Shown here: positions 52,587 through 61,287 of the stretch, piece after piece
Layout: each line of letters starts with the position of its first letter
How positions within the stretch are numbered: the first letter of the stretch is position 1
From: Paucihalobacter sp036825875
GTDB lineage: Bacteria > Bacteroidota > Bacteroidia > Flavobacteriales > Flavobacteriaceae
Reading direction: 5' to 3'
Assembly: GCF_036825875.1 (NCBI RefSeq)
Contig: NZ_DAISXK010000002.1
Location: 1-64,000, forward strand
DNA length: 64,000 nucleotides
Notes under the pieces: model-generated
The model's input: the letters and a program-made list of their open reading frames with translations, nothing else
The model's database searches: none
What the model was told of the DNA's origin: nothing
Program-made: the position numbers and the translations under genes

Positions 52587-55568
52587 TTAGTCGTGTAAAT
52601 GAAAACCTTCCAATAAATGATCTGTATCACAGTGGAAATCTCTCTCGGCTCGTTTATTGGGTGCTTGGGTTTTTCCGCCACCATTTTTAGCGTCTAGCAT
52701 TTGCTTGATTATTGTATTTCGTTCTTCTTTAATTGCAGAACGTTTTTTCAAATCTTCCTCTAAATCAAAATAAACTGCTCCTTCAATCATTGTTTTAAGA
52801 GGCTTGGCATACAAGGACAATGGATTGTCATTCCAAAGGACCAAATCTGCATCCTTTCCTTCTTTAATACTACCTACACGATCGTCAATATGAAGCATTT
52901 TTGCTGGATTGATAGTGACCATTTTCCAGGCCTCTTCTTCGCTAACATTGCCATATTTAATTGTTTTTGCGGCTTCTTGATTTAGTCGTCTAATCATTTC
53001 GCCATCGTCGCTATTAATTGCAACGGTTAAGCCTACATTATTCATAATGGCCGCATTGTAAGGGATGGCATCATTTACTTCATATTTATAAGCCCACCAA
53101 TCACTGAAGGTGCCAGCGCCAACAACGCCGTGTTCTTTCATAATATCAGCAACCTTGTAGCCTTCAAGAATATGCGTGAATGTATTGACTTTGAAATTAA
53201 AAGACTCAGCCACTTTCATCAACATGTTTATTTCGCTTTGTACATACGAATGGCAACTAATATATCTTTCACCATTTAAAATTTCAACCAAAGTTTCCAT
53301 TTCTTCATCAAAACGGAATGGTTTACCACTTTTCTTTTGTGCTTCGTATTCTTTGGCGCGTTGGAAATAATCTATATAAACTTGTTCAACGCCCATTCTG
53401 GTTTGAGGAAACCGAACGGTTTCAGTATTGCCCCAATTAGATTGTTTTACGTTTTCACCGAGGGCAAACTTTATGAATTTTGGTGAATTTTTATAAATCA
53501 TATTATCCGCTGATTCGCCCCATTTAAATTTTACAATTGCCGAACGACCACCAATCGGATTAGCGGAACCATGCAATAATTGCGCTGAGGTAACGCCACC
53601 AGCAAGTGCGCGATATACACCAATATCGTCAGGGTCTACAACATCTTCCATTTTTACTTCAGCCGATGAATTATGACCACCTTCGTTAACAGACGATAAA
53701 GCCAAATGTGAGTGCTCATCAATAATGCCAGCTGTAAGATGCTGTCCTGTGGCATCGACAACAGTTGCACCTGCGTCTGAAAGGTTTTTGCCTATTTTAG
53801 ATATTTTACCGTTTTTAACCAAAACATCGGTGTTTTCTAAAATACCATTGGCTTCTCCAGTCCAAACAGTTGCATTTTTAAATAGCATATCTTTTGGTTT
53901 GGGCAGTGAAGCATTTCCGTATGGTAAATTTGGATAGGTGAGTGGCATAACTTCAGGAATATCCTTGTCTTCTTTTTTAGTGTCTTTAGCTTCAAAACTA
54001 TCAGTTTTAGTTGCGCTAAAATTACTTTCAGTACCATTTGGAAGGATAAGTTTTCCTTTGATATTTTCAGAATCGTTGGTGACAATGCCTGTCATTCTGT
54101 ACGTAGCATCATCTTTTGTAAATCCAAGTTCTATCCAATTATTTGAGTAGGCTAGATTCGATTTGTATTTTAAAGTGTCTTGAGAAATTTCCACTTTCGG
54201 TTTGCCCACTTCGCCTGAAACATCCATTTTATAATTGGTGCCACCGACTAATAAATTGTAAGTACCTCGTATATCTTTCTGATTTCTGTCGTTCACAACA
54301 TGCTTATTGCCTTGAACCCAGTTTTCATAAATACTGGTTTTGTTATCAAAAATAGATCCTGAGGTGATGAGAAAATTAGCGTGCGAATTCACATTTAAAT
54401 TACCAATTTTGTCATTTTTTAATATTTGTGAAGGCACCGAAGTTAAGGCCTCTAAGGCTTGTTGCTCGGTTAAGCCATATAGAATGGCTTTTTGAATTTT
54501 AGCAATGATTTCTTTTGGTGATTTTAAATCGTGTGCGGTAAACGCAAACTTTACACCATTATCTGCCAAAACTTTTGGGTTGCTTGGTGCTTGATTCCAA
54601 CGACGCATATCAGATAGCGAAACATAGTCGGCTTGATATGGGTTTGACACATCATAAGCGTCAGGAAAATTTAGCGGAATGATAAAGGTAGCGTTGGTAG
54701 CTTTTACATCTTTGATGTTTTCATATTCAAAGCCGCTACCCACTATAATATATTGAATTTTGAATAAGTCTCCAATTTTATCGGCTCGCAGGTTGTTCAA
54801 TTTATCTTTAGATTCAAAAATTGTTGGTAAACCTTTATTTGCATTCAGTGCTTCTAGAGCTAAATCCTTGGTTTTGGCGTTGCCTTGTTCGTACCACTTT
54901 GCATCATTATACATTTGACGCAGCAATGCCAGTGTTCCCATGGTTGAACTTGGGTAAGCTTGGCTTTTTACCACACTTCTTGAAAAAGAAAAATGTTGAG
55001 TGGCTTTTTTTTGCAAAATTCGTTCGCTATCAGTGCCCGCTTCAGTTAAGGTAACTACCATTCCCGATCCACGGGCAATCCCATCGTGGTGATGCGTGCC
55101 TACCGCAGCAAATCCTGCTTCAATTAATTCTTTTGCTTTTTTTGAATCGAATTTGAAATGGTCCACTGCATTTACCTCGGTCATTATATGATCGTTCCAA
55201 TAATAACCTGATCGTGTTGCATCATATTGAGGCGAACGTCCAAAGCCTGCGGTACGCTGCGGTTTTGAGATTCCAAAATCGCTGTAGGCGTCTATAAATG
55301 CTGGATAAATAAAATGACCTTCGAGGTCTATTACTTGAGTGTTGGCTGGTAGATTAACCGAAGCGCCAACTTGTAAGACTCTGCCATCTCGAATTAGTAA
55401 AGTGCCTTTTTCAATTTTTTGAGTGGCATTTAAGTAAATGGTGGCATTGGTGAATGCTGTGTAATTGTTATTGCTGTTACTTACACCGTCATTCTTCGGG
55501 AAATATTCCTGTCCGAAAAATGTTAAATGGCAACATAACAACAAGATAAATGAAAATTGTTTCATCAT
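52587..55568 (-). CDS. Double amidohydrolase-family protein, 993 aa
   Basis: An exported protein with signal peptide (1-20, ending TFFGQ) and two consecutive amidohydrolase modules. The first (about 25-430) reads FIYPAFIDAYSDFG where HxH is expected and so looks catalytically dead. The second (about 560-960) has the intact AGIIDEHSH (His619 and His621 by ATG numbering), a FTHILEG histidine, and INSDDGE for the last metal-binding Asp. Such fused pairs are known in Bacteroidota; some relatives act on peptides or dipeptides, but the substrate here is open. Start ATG 55568 rather than the 19 residues upstream, which lack signal character. Confidence 0.82.
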   Translation of the reverse strand: MMKQFSFILLLCCHLTFFGQEYFPKNDGVSNSNNNYTAFTNATIYLNATQKIEKGTLLIRDGRVLQVGASVNLPANTQVIDLEGHFIYPAFIDAYSDFGISKPQRTAGFGRSPQYDATRSGYYWNDHIMTEVNAVDHFKFDSKKAKELIEAGFAAVGTHHHDGIARGSGMVVTLTEAGTDSERILQKKATQHFSFSRSVVKSQAYPSSTMGTLALLRQMYNDAKWYEQGNAKTKDLALEALNANKGLPTIFESKDKLNNLRADKIGDLFKIQYIIVGSGFEYENIKDVKATNATFIIPLNFPDAYDVSNPYQADYVSLSDMRRWNQAPSNPKVLADNGVKFAFTAHDLKSPKEIIAKIQKAILYGLTEQQALEALTSVPSQILKNDKIGNLNVNSHANFLITSGSIFDNKTSIYENWVQGNKHVVNDRNQKDIRGTYNLLVGGTNYKMDVSGEVGKPKVEISQDTLKYKSNLAYSNNWIELGFTKDDATYRMTGIVTNDSENIKGKLILPNGTESNFSATKTDSFEAKDTKKEDKDIPEVMPLTYPNLPYGNASLPKPKDMLFKNATVWTGEANGILENTDVLVKNGKISKIGKNLSDAGATVVDATGQHLTAGIIDEHSHLALSSVNEGGHNSSAEVKMEDVVDPDDIGVYRALAGGVTSAQLLHGSANPIGGRSAIVKFKWGESADNMIYKNSPKFIKFALGENVKQSNWGNTETVRFPQTRMGVEQVYIDYFQRAKEYEAQKKSGKPFRFDEEMETLVEILNGERYISCHSYVQSEINMLMKVAESFNFKVNTFTHILEGYKVADIMKEHGVVGAGTFSDWWAYKYEVNDAIPYNAAIMNNVGLTVAINSDDGEMIRRLNQEAAKTIKYGNVSEEEAWKMVTINPAKMLHIDDRVGSIKEGKDADLVLWNDNPLSLYAKPLKTMIEGAVYFDLEEDLKKRSAIKEERNTIIKQMLDAKNGGGKTQAPNKRAERDFHCDTDHLLEGFHLHD

Positions 55569-55638
55569 GTGTTGAATTAGTTTAAATGTTAGAAGCTTAA
55601 AGATAGAAATAACCACCAAAAGCATGGATTTGTTGACG

Positions 55639-56766
55639 CTATTTTAACGTTTTTAAAATGTAAGTCTGATTGTAGTTCACAATAAGGGCCACCACATAAC
55701 TGTAGGATTCAATGCCTTTAGATTGGCTATTCGCCTTTAAAAATTGGTTGTAACTACTTTTAAATAAGGCTTCGGTTGGATTTTTGTAAGAATCCCAGAA
55801 ATCGCGTACTTCTTGATAGTTTTTTCGAACGCCACGATTTAAGTTGGAAATGATAGTTTCGTAGGCATCGGGATTTCTTAAAAACAAATCGTTAAGACAA
55901 TGACCAAGCGCAAATGCATAACCCGAATATTTAAAATAAGTATCAGGATGATTTGTGGTGGCTAGATAACTGATAAAATTGGCCTCGTTTTCGGCAGCAT
56001 AGCCTAATTGATGCGCTACCTCATGACTTGCCGTTGTTGGAAATCTAAACTTTGGCAACAAATAATCTACTTGTGCTTCGTTGGTAAACGGATTTAAATA
56101 GCCTGAAAAACCCATATAAGTGAGTGGCACACTGTATAACGAAGTTTTTAAACTGGGAACTTCATATTTTAAATGTGGATAAGTTTTTCTAATTGCCGCA
56201 AACCCATCTGGAACCATCGACAATAAAGTTGATTTTGACATGGTGAAATCAACAGCAAGTGTGTCGTTAAGCGCAAGTTGTTCTTGGTAACAGTTGGTTT
56301 GTTGGATGAGGTAATTGGTAACTTCAATTAATTCCTCTGTACTATAATCTGTATTAAGGCTGAGATTTTCGTGTAATGGAAGCCGATGATAATTAAATGC
56401 CCACAACAAATGAAATGCAGCATAAATAACCGCTAAAGTTGCGACCACATCAGTAAGCCAACCAAAGGGATTCATAATTAATTTCTGTCTGTTATGATAT
56501 AACCACTTTACCGCAAATATTCCCAATATGGTGTACATCACATCACCAGCCGAAAACGGTATCCAACCAAAAACCCAATGCAATAACTTTGAACTGATTT
56601 TAAAAATACCATTACTGTAAATAGATTCTACAAATTCTGGATAAAACCTGAGCAATTTCACCAAAAAAATTTGTAGAATTAATGACAATGCTAAAAGTTG
56701 TTTTTTTGTGAACATTTTAGATTTTGCGCTCGGTTTTAGTTTTGGTAAAAATAAATAAATCGACAT
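55639..56766 (-). CDS. DUF3810 membrane protein
   Basis: A 375-residue protein of the DUF3810 family with three or four N-terminal membrane segments (about 20-120) and a C-terminal domain containing the zinc-peptidase-like motif TTASHEVAHQLGYAAENEANFIS (about 240-262). The HExxH form reads HEVAH, with a downstream Glu in the EAN segment. A peptidase role is plausible but not shown. Start ATG 56766 fits an exact -10 box at 56780-56787; ATG 56715 is an alternative. Confidence 0.82.
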   Translation of the reverse strand: MSIYLFLPKLKPSAKSKMFTKKQLLALSLILQIFLVKLLRFYPEFVESIYSNGIFKISSKLLHWVFGWIPFSAGDVMYTILGIFAVKWLYHNRQKLIMNPFGWLTDVVATLAVIYAAFHLLWAFNYHRLPLHENLSLNTDYSTEELIEVTNYLIQQTNCYQEQLALNDTLAVDFTMSKSTLLSMVPDGFAAIRKTYPHLKYEVPSLKTSLYSVPLTYMGFSGYLNPFTNEAQVDYLLPKFRFPTTASHEVAHQLGYAAENEANFISYLATTNHPDTYFKYSGYAFALGHCLNDLFLRNPDAYETIISNLNRGVRKNYQEVRDFWDSYKNPTEALFKSSYNQFLKANSQSKGIESYSYVVALIVNYNQTYILKTLK

Positions 56767-56779
56767 GAAACAGCTTTGT

Positions 56780-56787
56780 CAAAATTA
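56780..56787 (-). promoter_or_regulatory. -10 element of the DUF3810 gene
   Basis: TAATTTTG on the minus strand, exact TAnnTTTG, 13 bases before the ATG at 56766, in the divergent gap with pepD. Confidence 0.5.
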
Positions 56788-56840
56788 ATTTGGTTTTATA
56801 AAATGTCTAGGATTAATTCAGTCACCTATTGGCAAATACT

Positions 56841-56848
56841 TACCTTTG
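56841..56848 (+). promoter_or_regulatory. -10 element of pepD
   Basis: TACCTTTG, exact TAnnTTTG, 25 bases before the ATG at 56874; no TTG at the right distance. Confidence 0.55.
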
Positions 56849-56873
56849 TAAAACCAAATAAAACAAATAGCAC

Positions 56874-58328
56874 ATGACTGTAAGAGAACTAGAACCCAAA
56901 GCACTTTGGAACAAATTTGCCGATTTAAATGCGGTGCCAAGACCTTCAAAAAAAGAAGAACGCGTTATTGCATTTATGAAGTCTTTCGGAGAAAATTTAG
57001 GATTGGAAACCATAGTTGACAGTGTTGGAAATGTCATCATAAAAAAACCAGCTACCAAAGGTATGGAAGATCGTGCAACCGTTGTGATACAATCGCATTT
57101 AGATATGGTGCACCAAAAAAATAACGATACCAATTTTGATTTTGATAAGCAAGGGATTGAAATGCGCATCGAAGGCGATTGGGTAAAGGCGAAGGGAACC
57201 ACCTTAGGTGCCGATAATGGTTTGGGAGTTGCGACTATCATGGCAATTCTAGATAGTGATAGTATTGTACATCCTGCAATTGAAGCTTTGTTGACTATAG
57301 ATGAAGAAACCGGTATGACCGGTGCAAAAGGTTTAAAAGGCGGATTGCTCAACGGAAGTATTTTGCTAAATCTTGATACGGAAGAAGATGATGAAATAGG
57401 GGTTGGTTGCGCTGGTGGCATTGACGTAACTGCCGAAAGAACTTATCAACAAGAAGCTACGGACAATTCTCAAATTGGCTATACTATCAGTGTAAAAGGA
57501 CTACAAGGTGGTCACTCTGGAATGGATATTCACAAGGGTTTTGGGAATGCCAATAAAATTATGAACCGTTTATTATTTGATGCTTTTGAAAATTTTGGAC
57601 TGAGAATTTCCGAAATAAAAGGTGGTGGACTGCGAAACGCTATACCAAGAGAAAGCAATGCAATAGTCGTTATAGATGCTGTTCATCAGGATGCCTTTTT
57701 ACACGAGTTTAATTTATTGATTAGCGATATTAAATCAGAATTAAAAACAAACGAACCGCAACTCCAAATTTCAATCAACAAAACAAATTTACCTAAACAA
57801 GTCATGGAATTAGGAGTGCAAGAAGGATTGATTAAAGCAATTTATGCCGCGTGTAATGGTGTTTATAGAATGAGCGCTGATATCCCCGATTTGGTAGAAA
57901 CCTCTAATAACATCGCGAGTGTTTTAGTTGAAAATGGACATATTAAAGTGGCATGCCTAACGCGCTCTTCGGTTGATAGCTCTAAGATAGATCTAGCCAA
58001 CAGTTTACGAGCTACTTTTGAATTGATTGGCTGTGAAGTTAGTTTATCTGGCGATTATCCTGGTTGGACACCCAATATGGATTCGGCTATTTTAAAGGTT
58101 TTAGTGTCCATTTACGAAAAACTTCACCAACAAAAGCCAAAGGTAGCCGCCTGTCATGCAGGTCTTGAATGTGGCATTTTAGGACAAAATTATCCAGAAA
58201 TGGATATGATCAGTTTCGGACCAAATATTAAAGGTGCGCATTCACCAGACGAGCGAACTCAAATTTCATCGGTGCAAAAATACTGGGACTTTGTGCTTGA
58301 AATATTGAAGGAGATACCGAATAAATAA
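56874..58328 (+). CDS. pepD: Aminoacyl-histidine dipeptidase (M20, PepD)
   Basis: Cytosolic zinc dipeptidase hydrolysing Xaa-His dipeptides such as carnosine. The 484 residues contain VIQSHLDMVHQKN (about 76-88, first metal His and catalytic Asp), GTTLGADNGLGVA (about 114-126, bridging Asp), LLTIDEETGMTGAKGL (about 143-158, general base Glu and metal Glu), and CHAGLECGIL and GPNIKGAHSPDE near the end. Length and motifs fit the PepD group rather than other M20 members. Start ATG 56874. Confidence 0.95.
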   Translation: MTVRELEPKALWNKFADLNAVPRPSKKEERVIAFMKSFGENLGLETIVDSVGNVIIKKPATKGMEDRATVVIQSHLDMVHQKNNDTNFDFDKQGIEMRIEGDWVKAKGTTLGADNGLGVATIMAILDSDSIVHPAIEALLTIDEETGMTGAKGLKGGLLNGSILLNLDTEEDDEIGVGCAGGIDVTAERTYQQEATDNSQIGYTISVKGLQGGHSGMDIHKGFGNANKIMNRLLFDAFENFGLRISEIKGGGLRNAIPRESNAIVVIDAVHQDAFLHEFNLLISDIKSELKTNEPQLQISINKTNLPKQVMELGVQEGLIKAIYAACNGVYRMSADIPDLVETSNNIASVLVENGHIKVACLTRSSVDSSKIDLANSLRATFELIGCEVSLSGDYPGWTPNMDSAILKVLVSIYEKLHQQKPKVAACHAGLECGILGQNYPEMDMISFGPNIKGAHSPDERTQISSVQKYWDFVLEILKEIPNK

Positions 58329-58347
58329 TGGCATCTATTTATAAAAT

Positions 58348-58386
58348 AAAAACACCTTCAGAACATTAAAACCTGAAGGTGTTTTT
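58348..58386. terminator. Terminator behind pepD
   Basis: A 14-bp perfect inverted repeat, AAAAACACCTTCAG (58348-58361) and CTGAAGGTGTTTTT (58373-58386), with an 11-base loop and T-runs on both sides, in the convergent gap between pepD and the isomerase operon. Confidence 0.85.
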
Positions 58387-58392
58387 TTATAA

Positions 58393-58424
58393 ACCCTTTC
58401 AGGGCTTTTAAAACCTGAAAGGGT
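58393..58424. repeat. Second palindrome resembling the preceding terminator
   Basis: ACCCTTTCAGG (58393-58403) pairs with CCTGAAAGGGT (58414-58424) around a 10-base loop. The stretch TTAAAACCTGAA(A)GG(G)TGTTT is shared with the first hairpin, so the two look like diverged copies of one element. It may be a second terminator or a small dispersed palindrome. Confidence 0.65.
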
Positions 58425-58465
58425 GTTTGTCAAAAAGGTATTAAAACTATTGTCTAAGTCTTATG

Positions 58466-59641
58466 TTATTGCTGAGCAATATCAACCAATTCCATAATAA
58501 ATATCAAGTCGGTATTCGGTGGAATAAATCCGCCACCAGCACCGCGCTCGCCATAAGCCAAATGTGATGGCATGAACACAAAAACCTTGTCACCAACCTT
58601 CATCTGTGCCGCGGCTTCTTTAAAACCGGCAATCATTCCAGCGTCAGGACTAATAGGCATGGCCATAGGCTGATAGGCATTTGCAGCGGCACGTTGTTCG
58701 TTCATCATGCCATGTCGTTCAGCTACACTTTGAACGCTGGTGTCAAACAATCTACCATCGGTAAAATAACCTTCGTAATTCATATTCACCGTGCTGCCAA
58801 CCGCCGGTTTTGGACCTTTTCCACTGGTGATAGTGAATAATTTCAAACCAGAATCAAGGGTTTTTGCTTTAGACATATACCCATCTAAAGTTTCTTTAAC
58901 GGCTACAGCAGCCTCCATGTTTTTAGCTTCGCGTTCTTTTTGTTCGGCTTCGGCTTTTTGTCGGGCTTCCTCACGAGCTTTTTCCTGTTTTTCTTTAATT
59001 TTAGGCAATTCTTCTTCAAATACTTTAGGAGCGTTAAAACTTTTAGCTTCTGAACCTTTTCTAATGATGTTTAATTGCTCAATTACGACGTCTTCTGCTG
59101 GTTTGTCGCGCTCGGCGGTTTTAACATTTGAAATACTATCTTGAATATTTAAACCTACCACCAGTTCACCAAAAACAGTGTGGCGATTATCTAAATTAGG
59201 TGTTGGCACTTCGGTTATAAAAAACTGACTACCATTAGTTGCAGGACCAGAGTTGGCCATAGATAAAATACCTGGCTTGTCGTGCTTTAAATCTGGATTG
59301 AATTCATCTTCAAATTTATATCCTGGATCACCAGAACCAGTGCCAGTTGGATCACCACCCTGAATCATAAATCCATCGAGGACGCGGTGAAAAATTATAC
59401 CGTTGTAAAAGGGTTTTCCTTTAAATTCTTCCTTTACCATAGGGTGGTTACCTTCGGCCAAGGCTACAAAATTGGCAACTGTTACTGGCGTTTTATCAGC
59501 GGTTAATTTGGCAACCATCACACCTTTATTCGTTACAAATTCGGCATAAAGTCCATCTTCTAGATCTGGGTATTCTTCTTTACAAGAGGATAGTGTTACA
59601 AACAACACCAACAATACAAGTTTTAAGCTATTTTTAATCAT
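58466..59641 (-). CDS. Lipoprotein with cyclophilin and FKBP prolyl isomerase domains fused
   Basis: A 391-residue envelope protein with a lipoprotein signal (TLSSC, Cys about 20). The cyclophilin domain (about 30-195) has FHRVLDGFMIQGGDPTGTG, GSQFFITEVPTPNLDNRHTVFGE; a charged, probably coiled-coil linker (about 205-250, EKAREEARQKAEAEQKERE) follows, then an FKBP domain (about 265-390) with VNMNYEGYFTDGRLFDTS and VFMPSHLAYGERGAGG. Two different isomerase folds in one chain are uncommon. Its start overlaps the gldI stop by 8 bases; they likely assist folding of secreted gliding proteins. Arrangement nrnA-gldI-ppi on one transcript. Confidence 0.9.
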   Translation of the reverse strand: MIKNSLKLVLLVLFVTLSSCKEEYPDLEDGLYAEFVTNKGVMVAKLTADKTPVTVANFVALAEGNHPMVKEEFKGKPFYNGIIFHRVLDGFMIQGGDPTGTGSGDPGYKFEDEFNPDLKHDKPGILSMANSGPATNGSQFFITEVPTPNLDNRHTVFGELVVGLNIQDSISNVKTAERDKPAEDVVIEQLNIIRKGSEAKSFNAPKVFEEELPKIKEKQEKAREEARQKAEAEQKEREAKNMEAAVAVKETLDGYMSKAKTLDSGLKLFTITSGKGPKPAVGSTVNMNYEGYFTDGRLFDTSVQSVAERHGMMNEQRAAANAYQPMAMPISPDAGMIAGFKEAAAQMKVGDKVFVFMPSHLAYGERGAGGGFIPPNTDLIFIMELVDIAQQ

Positions 59642-60179
59642 TTTTATTTTGAATTATTGAGTTTAAAGTTACTGTACAAATTAACGGTACATTGGTGCCA
59701 ATCTTATTTTGGTCACCATAATAACCGTAGGCAATGTTTGACGGAAAGAAAAACGTAGCAGTTTCACCCGCTTTTAAAAGTTTTAAACCTTCTCTTAACC
59801 CAGTAAACAATTCTTGCTGTTCCATGGCGTAATTTTGAGTTTTAAGTTCTTCTTCAGTATAAATAACAGTGCCTTTAATATCTTTTATGTTGTAGTTGAA
59901 ATTTAAAATATCACCAAAGTCTGCTGTGATACTATCACCTTCTACTTTAGTTACGTAAAAATACCAAAATCCGTTTTCTGAACTAATGAATTCTGTGTTT
60001 TCTTGTTCGAGCATGATTTCTTTAAAGGCATCTTCTTGCGCTTTGTTCAGTTTAATATTGCGTTCTGCGGATTCTTTTATAAACGAACCTGAAGCTTTTG
60101 AAATAGGCTCTCTGGCTTCTGGTGACTTACAACTTACAATTGTAAATAACACAATAAGCGTTAAATATAGAATTTTCAT
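59634..60179 (-). CDS. gldI: Gliding motility lipoprotein GldI (FKBP-type isomerase)
   Basis: A 181-residue lipoprotein (signal 1-16, lipobox IVSC, Cys17) with a C-terminal FKBP-type prolyl isomerase domain (about 75-175, GDILNFNYNIKDIKGTVIYTEEE, LKLLKAGETATFFFPSNIAYGYYG). In Flavobacterium johnsoniae GldI is required for gliding and chitin use, being one of the gld gene products; length and lipid anchor match. Overlaps nrnA by 4 bases (ATGA) and the next isomerase gene by 8, giving a coupled operon. This is one of the better markers for the family of the organism. Confidence 0.9.
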   Translation of the reverse strand: MKILYLTLIVLFTIVSCKSPEAREPISKASGSFIKESAERNIKLNKAQEDAFKEIMLEQENTEFISSENGFWYFYVTKVEGDSITADFGDILNFNYNIKDIKGTVIYTEEELKTQNYAMEQQELFTGLREGLKLLKAGETATFFFPSNIAYGYYGDQNKIGTNVPLICTVTLNSIIQNKND

Positions 60180-61192
60180 TTCGTTAAGGTAGATTTATGT
60201 TGAGGCAATATACTAATAAATTTTTCAACTGTTTGCGATAAAGACAGTTCACTTTTGCCACCCGCAGCGTTTATATGACCGCCACCACCAAAGTGAGCGC
60301 GGGAAAATTCATTCACATCAAACGAACCCTTACTTCTAAATGAGATTTTGATAATTTCATCCTGCATACTTTCGATAAAAATAGCAGCAAAAACAATACC
60401 TTCAATACTTAAACCATAGTTAACAAAACCTTCGGTATCACCCTTTTTAAAATTAAATTCGTTGAGGTCGTTTTGGCTTAAAACAATATAAGCAGTTTTT
60501 AATTCGGGAAGTACGTGTAAATTATTTAAAGCTCTCCCTAATAACTGCGTACGTTGGTAACTATTGGTATCGTAAATATTATGGTGAATGGCCGAGTTGT
60601 TAGCGCCCTTATCAATTAAATCGGCAATAATCCTATGTGTAGTGCTGTTGGTGTTAGGAAATCTGAACGATCCTGTATCGGTCATGATCCCTGCATATAA
60701 GCAAGTTCCTATGTGAGGAGTGATGAGATTATTTAGTGACAATTTTGAAATAAAATGATAAACCATTTCAGCAGTTGAGCTCATCATCACATCCGAATAA
60801 ACGTACTTGGCATAATCATCAGGTTGTTGATGGTGGTCTATCATGATTTTGATAGCTTTTGCTTCTTTTAATGGTGTCTCCATTTCACCAGTTCTAAAAA
60901 GAGCATTAAAATCTAAAGTGAAAATAAGTTCTGCTTTTTGAATAATTGCCTCACATTTTTTACTATCGGTTTCGTATATTAATATCTTTTCGTTTGCAGG
61001 CATCCATTTTAAAAAATGTGGATAATCGTTTGGAGCTATAATAGTAACATGGTGATTTAATTGCAATAACAAATGATACAAACCCAAGCAAGACCCAATC
61101 GCATCACCGTCAGGATTTTTATGGGGAACTATTACAATGTTTTTGGGTTGATTTAAAAGTGATTTTATACCCGAAATATCTACTGCTTTCAT
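60176..61192 (-). CDS. nrnA: Bifunctional oligoribonuclease/PAP phosphatase, NrnA family (DHH)
   Basis: A 338-residue cytosolic DHH phosphoesterase that degrades short RNA oligomers and pAp. It has HKNPDGDAIGS (about 24-34), the DHH motif DHHQQ (about 116-120), LTPHIGTCLYAGIMTDTGSF (about 150-170) and the C-terminal DHHA1 block FGGGGHINAAGG (about 308-319). pAp is a by-product of sulfate assimilation. Start ATG 61192 rather than the 9 codons upstream. It leads the operon with gldI; the pairing is typical in flavobacteria but the functional link is not clear. Confidence 0.92.
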   Translation of the reverse strand: MKAVDISGIKSLLNQPKNIVIVPHKNPDGDAIGSCLGLYHLLLQLNHHVTIIAPNDYPHFLKWMPANEKILIYETDSKKCEAIIQKAELIFTLDFNALFRTGEMETPLKEAKAIKIMIDHHQQPDDYAKYVYSDVMMSSTAEMVYHFISKLSLNNLITPHIGTCLYAGIMTDTGSFRFPNTNSTTHRIIADLIDKGANNSAIHHNIYDTNSYQRTQLLGRALNNLHVLPELKTAYIVLSQNDLNEFNFKKGDTEGFVNYGLSIEGIVFAAIFIESMQDEIIKISFRSKGSFDVNEFSRAHFGGGGHINAAGGKSELSLSQTVEKFISILPQHKSTLTK

Positions 61193-61287
61193 AAGGGACG
61201 AAGATACAATTAATAACAATTAATTAAAGCGGCTTCACAAAATTTTAGCTAATATTGATTTCTGTAAATCAACCTATACTTTACCTT

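Noticed and set aside
56840..57421. Open frame of 193 codons antisense to pepD
   Set aside because: It lies entirely within or opposite pepD and its promoter, has a Ser/Pro-rich composition typical of an antisense shadow, and matches no family.
58791..59144. Open frame of 117 codons antisense to the isomerase fusion
   Set aside because: Antisense shadow of a strong coding region, with no start context or homology.
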